Assembly: GCF_964259225.1 (NCBI RefSeq)
Contig: NZ_CAXVKN010000012.1
Reading direction: 5' to 3' (one strand)
DNA from: Catenibacterium mitsuoka_A
GTDB taxonomy: Bacteria; Bacillota_I; Bacilli_A; Erysipelotrichales; Coprobacillaceae
Length of the DNA stretch: 40,281 bases
Under the pieces are notes generated by a model, which worked only from the letters and a program-made list of their open reading frames with translations, was not told the DNA's origin and ran no database searches. Of the stretch, positions 33,298 to 40,281 are shown in pieces. Within the stretch, counting starts at the first letter, position 1, and every line of letters starts with the position of its first letter. Made by a program: the position numbers and the translations under genes.

Positions 33298-34173
33298 TTA
33301 TTTCTTTGTCATTACGACATATGTCTCAGGACGTCTATCTCTAAATAATCCCCAAGATAAACGGTCCTCTTTCAATGTATCTAAATCAAACTCTCCATAA
33401 AGTATTGTCTCTTCCTGTTTTGCTGAGGCAATAATATCTCCTGTTGCATCCGCAATAAAAGAACAACCATAAAAATCTAAAGAAGAAGATTGTCCGGCAT
33501 TTTCTTTACAAGGTTCAACTGTTTCTACTCCAATACGATTTGCAGCCACTACAGGCATTAAATTAGCGGCTGCATGACCCTGCATCACACGTCTCCAATG
33601 ACCACTGCTATCAACATCTAAAATAGGTTCACTGCCAATGGCAGTAGGGTAGAGTAACATCTCCGCCCCCTGTACAGCCATACATCTGGCTGTTTCAGGA
33701 AACCATTGATCCCAGCAGATGCCTACACCAATACAACCAAAACGTGTATCAAATACTTTAAAACCAGTATCACCAGGAGTGAAATAGAACTTCTCCTGAT
33801 AAAAATGATCATCAGGAATATGTGTTTTTCTATAAATTCCTAACACTCTTCCGTCGGCATCAATCATTGCTACAGTATTAAAGAGACGATCTATATCTCT
33901 TTCATAGAAACTCACAGGAATGACTACACCTAATTCCTTTGCAACTTCTTTAAAACGGTTCACGGCAGGATTTTTTTCAAGAGGTAATGCATAATCATAA
34001 TAGTCATAGCGTTTCTCCTGACAGAAATACTGACGTTCAAATAATTCAGGAAGCAGAATGATATTGGCATCATTGTCTGCTGCCTCTCTTACCATCTTTT
34101 CTGCTTTATTAATATTTTCTTGTACATCTCGACTGCATGAAAACTGTAATGCAGCAACTTTGACTTGTCTCAT
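33298..34173 (-). CDS. aguB: N-carbamoylputrescine amidase
   Basis: 291-residue nitrilase-superfamily enzyme: N-carbamoylputrescine to putrescine, CO2 and ammonia. The catalytic triad is E43 (LLPELFE), K116 (YRKTHIPDD) and C153 (GVGICWDQWFPE). The EKFYFTPGD segment and length match AguB rather than general nitrilases. AGGAGG precedes the ATG; 9 nt separate it from aguA, whose product makes its substrate. Last gene of the operon. Confidence 0.96.
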   Translation of the reverse strand: MRQVKVAALQFSCSRDVQENINKAEKMVREAADNDANIILLPELFERQYFCQEKRYDYYDYALPLEKNPAVNRFKEVAKELGVVIPVSFYERDIDRLFNTVAMIDADGRVLGIYRKTHIPDDHFYQEKFYFTPGDTGFKVFDTRFGCIGVGICWDQWFPETARCMAVQGAEMLLYPTAIGSEPILDVDSSGHWRRVMQGHAAANLMPVVAANRIGVETVEPCKENAGQSSSLDFYGCSFIADATGDIIASAKQEETILYGEFDLDTLKEDRLSWGLFRDRRPETYVVMTKK

Positions 34174-34182
34174 ATAAACCTC

Positions 34183-35283
34183 CTACTTTGCAGGAATCTG
34201 CTGTGTAATACAGTGGATATTACCTCCACCTGTTAAAATAACACGTGCATCAATAGGAATAATGTCACGTTCAGGAAAACATTCTTTTAAGATATCAACT
34301 GCAAGAGAATCATGTTCATCTCCAAATTGAGGTAATAAGACACAATGATTGCCAATATAGAAATTAATATAGCTTGCAGCTAAACGTTCTCCAACTTCTC
34401 TTGTATCTTCACCCTCTTCAAACACATATCCTTTTAAATCTTCTTCAGTAATACATACAGGAATATGTGGAATAGGGAGCTTATGGATCTTTAACGGTCT
34501 TCCTTTTGCATCTTTTTGACTCGATAAGATTTCATAAGCCATATGACTTCTTACATATTGTGGATCCTCTTCATCATCAGTCCATGCAAGAAGCACTTCA
34601 CCAGGCTTTACAAAACAACAGAAGTTATCTACATGTCCATTTGTTTCATCATTATAAATACCATAGGGAAGCCAGATGATTTTTTCTACATTCAAATATT
34701 GTTTCAGCTTCTCTTCAATCTCATTACGAGTCATTGTAGGATTACGTCCAGGACTTAATAAACATTCTTCAGTTGTAATAAGTGTTCCTTCACCGTCTAC
34801 ATGAATCGATCCACCTTCTAAGACAAAAGGGCGTGCTTCATACAAGTCATCTCCAAGATACTCACAAATATGATTTGGAATATTTTGATCATTTTCCCAA
34901 TGGGAATATAAACCATCATAACTTCCACCCCAGGCATTAAATTCCCAGCTGATACCTCTTCTCTCACCTTTGTCATTAATCACAAAAGTAGGTCCAGTAT
35001 CTCTTGCCCATGCATCATTACTACTTGCTTCTATAATGTGAATATGAGGATGATTAAGTCTTGTGACAGCTTCGTTCATATCTTCAGAACGTACAATCAT
35101 ATACACGTCTTCATATGCCCCAAGAATATGTGCAATCTCTACAAATACATCTCTTGCATACTTCGCATTATAATTCCAAGAGCCAGGACGCCATGGATAA
35201 ATCATCAAACAACCATCCTGCTTTTCAAATTCTCCAGGCATGCGAAATCCATCACTAAGACAATCTGTTTTTAAAATCTTCAT
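34183..35283 (-). CDS. aguA: Agmatine deiminase
   Basis: 366-residue agmatine iminohydrolase of the guanidino-modifying superfamily: agmatine to N-carbamoylputrescine and ammonia. It has DGFRMPGEFE near the N-terminus, SNDAWARDTGPTFV, NETNGHVDNF and the C-terminal catalytic cysteine C358 in GGGNIHCITQQIP. TTG at 35289 would add two residues; ATG at 35283 has AAGGAG at 7-nt spacing. The start lies 29 nt inside nspC. Peptidyl-arginine-deiminase-like relatives exist, but gene context supports AguA. Confidence 0.96.
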   Translation of the reverse strand: MKILKTDCLSDGFRMPGEFEKQDGCLMIYPWRPGSWNYNAKYARDVFVEIAHILGAYEDVYMIVRSEDMNEAVTRLNHPHIHIIEASSNDAWARDTGPTFVINDKGERRGISWEFNAWGGSYDGLYSHWENDQNIPNHICEYLGDDLYEARPFVLEGGSIHVDGEGTLITTEECLLSPGRNPTMTRNEIEEKLKQYLNVEKIIWLPYGIYNDETNGHVDNFCCFVKPGEVLLAWTDDEEDPQYVRSHMAYEILSSQKDAKGRPLKIHKLPIPHIPVCITEEDLKGYVFEEGEDTREVGERLAASYINFYIGNHCVLLPQFGDEHDSLAVDILKECFPERDIIPIDARVILTGGGNIHCITQQIPAK

Positions 35284-36376
35284 AACCAAACTCCTTTATG
35301 ATGCGACACTCCCCATTTTGATCCATAACTGCAATAGAAGGGAGGGGAATCCCATTAAATGTATTTGTCTTGACCATGGAATAAATAGCCATATCTTCAA
35401 AATAAAGCTTATCCCCAATCTTTATTTCATGATCAAATGAATATTCACCAATCACATCACCAGCTAGACATGTATTACAAGAAAGGCGATATGTATAGGC
35501 GAGTTCATTTGGTAATCCACTTTCTTTGAGTGGGGGACGATAAGGCATCTCTAATACATCGGGCATGTGACAGGCAGCAGAGGTATCAAGAATCAGAATC
35601 TTTCCATTATTCTCTACAATATCCAATACTTCAGTCACGTTATATCCCGCATTTAAGGCAACGGCTTCACCAGGCTCTAAATAAACCTGTAAATCATAAG
35701 TTTCCTGCATATGATTAATACATTGAATCAATCGTTCAACATCATAATCATCTCTTGTAATATGATGTCCTCCACCCATATTCAGCCATTTCATTTGTGG
35801 AAGCCATTTAGAGAACTTCTCTTCCACAGCCTTCAATGTAGTTTCTAAATCATCAGAATTCTGTTCACATAGCGTATGGAAATGAAGTCCATCCACCATT
35901 TCTGCAATCTCATCATCAAAATCACATGCACGAATTCCCATTCTAGAACCAGGTGCACATGGATCATAAATTGCATGTCCAACCTGCGTAGAACATTCTG
36001 GATTAATACGTACACCAATAGATGTACCTTTCACAACTTCTGCATATTTTTTAAGCTGTGCTTTAGAGTTAAATACAATATGATCACATATTTCTGCAAG
36101 TTCTTCTATATCCTGGGAACGATAGGCAGGAGAATATACATGATTCTCCAAACCCATTTCTTCTTTCCCAAGTCTTGCTTCATAAAGACCACTTGCTGTT
36201 GTACCACTTATATATTTTCCTATAAGTGGATATTCTTCAAAGCATGAAAAACATTTCTGAGCCAGTAAAATCTTTGCACCAGTACGTTCTTCTACTTCTT
36301 TTAATATTTCTAAATTATGTATAAGCTTTGTTTCATCAATCACAAAACAAGGCGTAGGTAGTTCATTGATCTTCAT
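35255..36376 (-). CDS. nspC: Carboxynorspermidine/carboxyspermidine decarboxylase
   Basis: 373-residue PLP enzyme of the alanine-racemase fold (fold III). The PLP lysine is K41 in LLAQKCFS; HFHTLCEQN, the GGGHHITRDDYD block and the DTSAACHMPDVLE segment are family hallmarks. It decarboxylates carboxyspermidine to spermidine (or the nor-form). The frame stays open upstream to 36427, but ATG at 36376 gives the standard MKINELPTPCFVID start and lies 2 nt after the stop of the dehydrogenase gene, implying coupling despite a weak ribosome-binding site. Confidence 0.95.
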   Translation of the reverse strand: MKINELPTPCFVIDETKLIHNLEILKEVEERTGAKILLAQKCFSCFEEYPLIGKYISGTTASGLYEARLGKEEMGLENHVYSPAYRSQDIEELAEICDHIVFNSKAQLKKYAEVVKGTSIGVRINPECSTQVGHAIYDPCAPGSRMGIRACDFDDEIAEMVDGLHFHTLCEQNSDDLETTLKAVEEKFSKWLPQMKWLNMGGGHHITRDDYDVERLIQCINHMQETYDLQVYLEPGEAVALNAGYNVTEVLDIVENNGKILILDTSAACHMPDVLEMPYRPPLKESGLPNELAYTYRLSCNTCLAGDVIGEYSFDHEIKIGDKLYFEDMAIYSMVKTNTFNGIPLPSIAVMDQNGECRIIKEFGYEDFKNRLS

Positions 36377-36378
36377 AA

Positions 36379-37638
36379 CTAATCCACTAAAGTAGGATTT
36401 TCTACTACCTTCCAAGGAAGTCCCCATTTATTTAAAGCATCCATATATGGATCTGGATCAAATTCATCAGTTGTATAAACACCTGGCTTATTCCATAATC
36501 CCTGTAATACAAGCATAGTGCCAATCATTGCAGGCACGCCTGTTGTATAAGATACTGCCTGAGAACCAACTTCCTTAAAGCATTCCTGATGATCACATAC
36601 ATTGTAGATATAAATACTTCTTTCCTTACCATCCTTAATACCAGTAAAGATACAACCGATATTCGTCTTACCAACAGTACGAGGACCTAAAGTAGATGGA
36701 TCGGGTAATAATTCTTTTAAGAACTGAATAGGTACAATCTGCTGTCCATTGAATTCAACAGGTGTTGTAGAAAGCATACCAACATTCTCTAAACATTTCA
36801 TATGTGTTAAATAGCTTTCCCCAAATGTCATAAAGAAACGAATTCTTTTCACTTCGGGCATATTCTTACCTAACGCTTCAATTTCTTCATGATGAAGAAG
36901 ATACATATCCTTTTCTCCTACTTCATCAAAGTTATATTCTCTCTTAATTGACATAGCTGGAATTTCTACCCATTTTCCATCTTCCCAGTAAGAACCTGGT
37001 GCAGATACTTCTCTTAAGTTAACTTCAGGATTGAAGTTAGTCGCAAATGGATAACCATGATCACCACCATTACAGTCTAGAATATCAATTGTATGAATTT
37101 CATCAAAGTAATGTTTCTTTGCATAAGCGGCAAACACACTCGTCACACCTGGATCAAAACCAGTACCTAATAGACCAGTAATACCTGCTTCCTTAAAACG
37201 GTCCATATAAGCCCACTGCCAAGAGTAATCAAAATAAGCAGAGAATCCTAATTCTTCACATCTCTTTTCATAAATAGCACGCCATTTAGGATCATTTGTA
37301 TCTTCAGCTTCATAGTTCGCAGTATCGATATATGGTACCTTACAAGCCAAACATGCATCCATGATTGTTAAATCCTGATAAGGTAAAGCAAGATTTAATA
37401 CAGCATCTGGCTGATACTCTTTAATAAGGGCAATCACTTCATCAGTATTATCTGCATCTACCTGTGCAGTTGTAATCTTTGTGCTAGTCTTGTCCTTTAA
37501 TTCTTCAGCAAGCTTTTCACATTTACTCACTGTTCTACTCGCAATCATAATTTCTTCAAATACAACACTGTTCTGACAACATTTGTGGATGGCAACTGAA
37601 GCAACCCCTCCACAACCAATAATTAAAACTCTACTCAT
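36379..37638 (-). CDS. Saccharopine dehydrogenase-like carboxy(nor)spermidine dehydrogenase
   Basis: 419 residues, NAD(P)-dependent, Rossmann start VLIIGCGGVASVAIHKC (about 4-20), then IASRT and a C-terminal saccharopine-dehydrogenase fold with GTGFDPGVTSVFAAY. Paired with nspC, this is the enzyme that condenses putrescine (or diaminopropane) with aspartate semialdehyde into carboxyspermidine. Some close relatives instead use agmatine, giving carboxyaminopropylagmatine; the sequence alone does not decide. It overlaps speE by 4 nt. True lysine-pathway saccharopine dehydrogenase is unlikely in this context. Confidence 0.92.
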   Translation of the reverse strand: MSRVLIIGCGGVASVAIHKCCQNSVVFEEIMIASRTVSKCEKLAEELKDKTSTKITTAQVDADNTDEVIALIKEYQPDAVLNLALPYQDLTIMDACLACKVPYIDTANYEAEDTNDPKWRAIYEKRCEELGFSAYFDYSWQWAYMDRFKEAGITGLLGTGFDPGVTSVFAAYAKKHYFDEIHTIDILDCNGGDHGYPFATNFNPEVNLREVSAPGSYWEDGKWVEIPAMSIKREYNFDEVGEKDMYLLHHEEIEALGKNMPEVKRIRFFMTFGESYLTHMKCLENVGMLSTTPVEFNGQQIVPIQFLKELLPDPSTLGPRTVGKTNIGCIFTGIKDGKERSIYIYNVCDHQECFKEVGSQAVSYTTGVPAMIGTMLVLQGLWNKPGVYTTDEFDPDPYMDALNKWGLPWKVVENPTLVD

Positions 37639-38498
37639 CTTTCTTCCTCCTGTTCTAATAAATTTTCTACATACTTAGGTAACATAAATGCTCCTGTATG
37701 AAGATTAGTAGTGTAATATTCTGTATGTATCTTTCTTTTTTTCCACTCAAGTGGTTTAAAATCTGTAAGTGGATGATATTTCTTTGATGCAAAACCAAAT
37801 AGCCAATATCCTGATGGACTTGTAGGAATATGTGCCTGATATACTCTACTTATTGGGAATGTATGGAATACTTTTTTATGCATCGTTCTGCAGGCTTCTT
37901 CATCTTCATCATAGAAGGGACTTCCATGCTGGTAAACCAGTATGCCGTCTTCTTTAAGTGCCTTAAAGCAGTTTCCATAAAATTCTCTTGTAAATAACCC
38001 TTCACTTGCACCAAAAGGGTCAGTCGCATCATTAATAATCAGGTCATACATATCCTTTTTGGAACGTAAGAACCTTAATGCATCTGAATAATAAATATGA
38101 ACTCTATCATCATCTAATCCAGCTGCTGTTTGTGGAAAATATTCCTTACATACATCCACAAACATGTCATCCTGTTCCACTATGTCAATACGTTCAATAT
38201 TGTCATACTGTAACAACTCCATTGAAACACCACCATCGCCACCACCAACAATAAGGACATTTCTTACATCGGGATGAACGGACATAGGTACATGAACAAC
38301 CATTTCATTGTAGATAAAACAATCTTGTTCCGAAAATATAACACTCCCATTAAGTGTTAGGAACTTTCCAAACTCTGGTGATTGAAATACATCAATTCTC
38401 TGATAATCACTCTCACCTGAGAATAACTGTTTTTCAACACGGATATCAAACTTCACATGAGGTGAGTGAAGTTCTGAAAACCAAAATTCCATCTTCAT
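37635..38498 (-). CDS. speE: Spermidine synthase-like aminopropyltransferase (divergent active site)
   Basis: 287-residue member of the spermidine synthase family. It has the N-terminal beta domain, GGGDGG (85-90) for decarboxylated-AdoMet binding, YSDAL and the catalytic region INDATDPFG (D157, D160). Three places differ from the common pattern: L-D-G is L-N50-G, Y-[HQ]-E-M is YNEM (63-66), and the IPTYPSG tyrosine is S227 (IPTSPSG). The QSESP strand end is QHGSP. No speD lies in the window to supply its aminopropyl donor. AGGGAG precedes two close ATGs (38498, 38492); the first is used. Gene context makes a polyamine substrate nearly certain, but which amine is open. Confidence 0.88.
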   Translation of the reverse strand: MKMEFWFSELHSPHVKFDIRVEKQLFSGESDYQRIDVFQSPEFGKFLTLNGSVIFSEQDCFIYNEMVVHVPMSVHPDVRNVLIVGGGDGGVSMELLQYDNIERIDIVEQDDMFVDVCKEYFPQTAAGLDDDRVHIYYSDALRFLRSKKDMYDLIINDATDPFGASEGLFTREFYGNCFKALKEDGILVYQHGSPFYDEDEEACRTMHKKVFHTFPISRVYQAHIPTSPSGYWLFGFASKKYHPLTDFKPLEWKKRKIHTEYYTTNLHTGAFMLPKYVENLLEQEEER

Positions 38499-38507
38499 TT
38501 ATCTCCC

Positions 38508-39962
38508 TTACATTTTTAATACATTTAATGTTTCTAATGTAGGATCTTCCATCCCCTGCATTGAACATCCTTTTTCCACTGAATACTGGATATAATCAAT
38601 AATCTCATCAGTAATCTCTTCTCCTGGAGAAAGAATTGGAATACCAGGTGGATAAGCCATGACAAACTCACCTGATATACATCCTGCTGCATCACGGATT
38701 GGTACATTGACCTTATCGGCATAGAATGCAACCTGTGGTGAAACAGCAACATGAGGGAGAAGCATCTGGCTATCTACCTCAAAGCGTTTTTCTTCCTTTG
38801 AATACAGACGACTAATTTCAGCTAAAGCGCCTACAAGTCTTTCAATATCCTGAATTCTATCTCCAATAGAGATATAGGCCATAATATTACCAATATCCCC
38901 AAACTCTATCTGGATATCATACTCATCTCTTAAGATGTCATACACCTCAATACCATCTAGACCAATATCTCTTGTATAGACACAAAGCTTTGTGACATCA
39001 AAATCATATACCGTACTTCCATTAATCAGCTCTTTACCATAGGCATAATAACCACCAATTGAATTGATTTCATCTCTTGCATACTGTGCCCATTCACTTA
39101 CCTTTGCGAATGATTGTCTTCCACGTAAGGCAAGATTTCTTCTAGACAAGTCAAGACTTGTCATCAAAAGGTAGGAAGCACTTGTAGTCTGAGTGATATT
39201 GATGATTGATTGTACATGTTCTGCATTCATGCCGTTACTTGTAAGAAGAATAGAACTCTGCGTTAATGATCCTCCTGACTTATGCATGGATATCGCAGCC
39301 ATATCAGCTCCAGCTTTCATGGCATTCATAGGAAGATTATCACCAAAATAAAGATGTGTACCATGCGCTTCATCGGCAAGAACCTTTAATCCGTAACGAT
39401 GCGTTACATCACAGATACCCTTTATATCTGAACATATGCCATAGTAGGTAGGATTATTGACTAATACTGCAACAGCCTTAGGATGTACCTGTATTGCTTT
39501 TTCTACCTGTTCAACAGTGACTCCAAGTACGATTCCTAGTTTCGCATTGATCTCAGTATTGAGATAAACAGGAGTTGCACCACATAAGATGAGTGCATTA
39601 ATTACACTCTTATGCACATTTCTAGGTACAATAATTTCATCACCTGCTTTACATACAGATAAAACCATATTCTGTACTGCCTGTGTTGTGCCTCCCACCA
39701 TAAAAAATGCATGTTCAGCACCAAATGCTTCGGCAGTTAATTCTTGTGCCTCTTTAATCACTGAAACAGGATGACAGAGGTTATCAAGTGGTTTCATTGA
39801 ATTCACATCAATCCCTACGCATCTTTCTCCTAGTAAATCCACAAGTTCAGGATTTCCTCTTCCTCTCTTGTGTCCAGGAACATCAAAAGGTACGATTCTT
39901 TTCTTTCTAAATGTCTCAATCGCTTCATAAAGCGGTGCACTCGCTTGTCTCTTTAAGTTCAT
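38508..39962 (-). CDS. speA: Biosynthetic arginine decarboxylase, Orn/Lys/Arg decarboxylase family (fold I)
   Basis: 484-residue PLP enzyme of the aspartate-aminotransferase fold, Bacillus SpeA type. VPGHKRGRG (28-36), FMVGGTTQAVQ, DEAHGTH (D197, H200) and the PLP lysine K228 in SMHKSGGSLTQSS are present; the C-terminal domain has YPPGIPILSPGE. It most likely makes agmatine, given aguA and aguB downstream; lysine or ornithine decarboxylation is the alternative in this family. An ATG at 40019 is rejected because it lies inside the terminator hairpin. ATG at 39962 has AGGGAG upstream and the family-typical start. First gene of the operon; speE follows after 9 nt. Confidence 0.95.
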   Translation of the reverse strand: MNLKRQASAPLYEAIETFRKKRIVPFDVPGHKRGRGNPELVDLLGERCVGIDVNSMKPLDNLCHPVSVIKEAQELTAEAFGAEHAFFMVGGTTQAVQNMVLSVCKAGDEIIVPRNVHKSVINALILCGATPVYLNTEINAKLGIVLGVTVEQVEKAIQVHPKAVAVLVNNPTYYGICSDIKGICDVTHRYGLKVLADEAHGTHLYFGDNLPMNAMKAGADMAAISMHKSGGSLTQSSILLTSNGMNAEHVQSIINITQTTSASYLLMTSLDLSRRNLALRGRQSFAKVSEWAQYARDEINSIGGYYAYGKELINGSTVYDFDVTKLCVYTRDIGLDGIEVYDILRDEYDIQIEFGDIGNIMAYISIGDRIQDIERLVGALAEISRLYSKEEKRFEVDSQMLLPHVAVSPQVAFYADKVNVPIRDAAGCISGEFVMAYPPGIPILSPGEEITDEIIDYIQYSVEKGCSMQGMEDPTLETLNVLKM

Positions 39963-39992
39963 AATCTCCCTTTCCTCATCATGTCTAAACAT

Positions 39993-40024
39993 AAAAAAAG
40001 ACAGATGATTATTCATCATCTGTC
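39993..40024 (-). terminator. Intrinsic terminator in the speA leader (attenuator candidate)
   Basis: On the minus strand, GACAGATGAT (40024-40015), loop, ATCATCTGTC (40009-40000), then seven Ts (39999-39993). Stem of 10 perfect base pairs. It ends 30 nt before the speA ATG, so any transcript reaching speA from upstream must pass it. Confidence 0.88.
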
Positions 40025-40281
40025 AAACGTGTAAAAAAATGTGATACATGGTACTTTTTTTCTATGCGAAATCAGCAGAGAATGCCTACTTCCTATGCAT
40101 AAATATAATGTCACGTACTATATTGACCGTTCTATAAGATGATGTGCTTATTTCTAAGCGACGATTGTAAAGTAATCAACTCATAAAATTTGCGCTTTTA
40201 ACGCAATCAATAATGTGGCTCCTAACCACCTTCGGCAACTGCCCCTGCCTGTCCGTAGGTTTTTAATCAGAGGCATATATT
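40025..40281 (-). ncRNA. Structured speA 5' leader, candidate riboswitch/attenuator (may continue beyond window)
   Basis: 257 nt without a gene. Read on the minus strand from the right edge it shows GGCA-loop-TGCC (about 40253-40238), GTGG-loop-CCAC (about 40235-40221), TTGCG / CGCAA (about 40211-40195), GATT / AATC (about 40177-40163) and GCTTA-GAAA-TAAGC with a GNRA-type tetraloop (about 40160-40147). Directly after that comes CATCATCT (40144-40137), complementary to AGATGATG (40021-40014) in the terminator's 5' arm. A further stem TATGC / GCATA lies near 40104-40066. No known riboswitch class could be matched; a GGGGCAGTTGCCGAAGG piece faintly recalls lysine-type aptamers, but other lysine-box parts are missing. 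Confidence 0.5.

Noticed and set aside
40021..40026. TTGACA on the minus strand at the 5' arm of the speA terminator, as a speA promoter -35
   Set aside because: No acceptable -10 lies 16-18 nt downstream; the sequence there is the terminator's other arm and T-run.
40221..40257. Lysine riboswitch reading of the GGGGCAGTTGCCGAAGG segment upstream of speA
   Set aside because: The expected CTGG after the next stem, the AGAGG-type 5' block and the GGAG-GCTATC 3' block are not found within the window; only a faint resemblance remains.

Overview
The window reads as a chromosomal stretch from a low-GC, AT-rich Firmicute. Markers for this are Shine-Dalgarno sites of the AGGAGG type, the Bacillus-like S10-spc-alpha order, a zinc-ribbon S14 (type Z), a zinc-lid adenylate kinase, and the ecfA1-ecfA2-ecfT-truA-rplM-rpsI neighbourhood. 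The overall style (gut-type LPXTG pilus, a polyamine cluster using carboxyspermidine enzymes, TTG starts) suits an Erysipelotrichia/Coprobacillaceae-like gut bacterium. That placement is inference; no taxonomic search was possible.

Layout. 1-1344 holds the 3' part of a 23S rRNA gene and a 5S rRNA gene, closed by a terminator. 1739-9508 is a sortase-assembled pilus locus: a signal-peptidase-like protein, a 1587-residue surface adhesin, a major pilin and a class C sortase. 9734-24350 is the S10-spc-alpha superoperon (rpsJ to rplQ, including secY, adk, map, infA, rpoA), with its own promoter and structured leader. 24351-26840 is an insertion in otherwise conserved synteny. It carries three paralogous small charged helical proteins of unknown function and an RpiR-type regulator. 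26881-31984 returns to the conserved order (ecfA1, ecfA2, ecfT, truA, then rplM, rpsI behind an L13-type leader), with a PHP phosphoesterase gene inserted after truA. 32202-32948 is a TSUP-family permease. 33298-39962, on the minus strand, is a compact six-gene polyamine operon: speA, speE, a saccharopine-dehydrogenase-like carboxy(nor)spermidine dehydrogenase, nspC, aguA and aguB.

How the genes work together. The pilus genes encode secretion/assembly factor, adhesin, shaft subunit and polymerising sortase in order. The ribosomal block supplies most r-proteins plus the translocon, IF-1 and the RNA polymerase alpha subunit. The ECF module energises vitamin uptake by S components encoded elsewhere. 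The polyamine operon can turn arginine into agmatine, N-carbamoylputrescine and putrescine, and then, through carboxyspermidine, into spermidine. A divergent SpeE homologue is encoded in the same operon.

Most interesting points: (1) the three-member unknown protein family at 24500-25900, with matching promoters and palindromic upstream elements; (2) the speA leader (39993-40281), which has an intrinsic terminator just before the gene and an upstream segment able to pair with the terminator's 5' arm, so it looks like an attenuator or riboswitch; (3) an unexplained pair of 31-nt repeats built of helically phased TGCGAGGT octamers at 33122-33261; (4) a pilus signal-peptidase homologue whose catalytic serine position is Phe; (5) a SpeE whose conserved active-site Tyr position is Ser, next to a complete alternative spermidine route.
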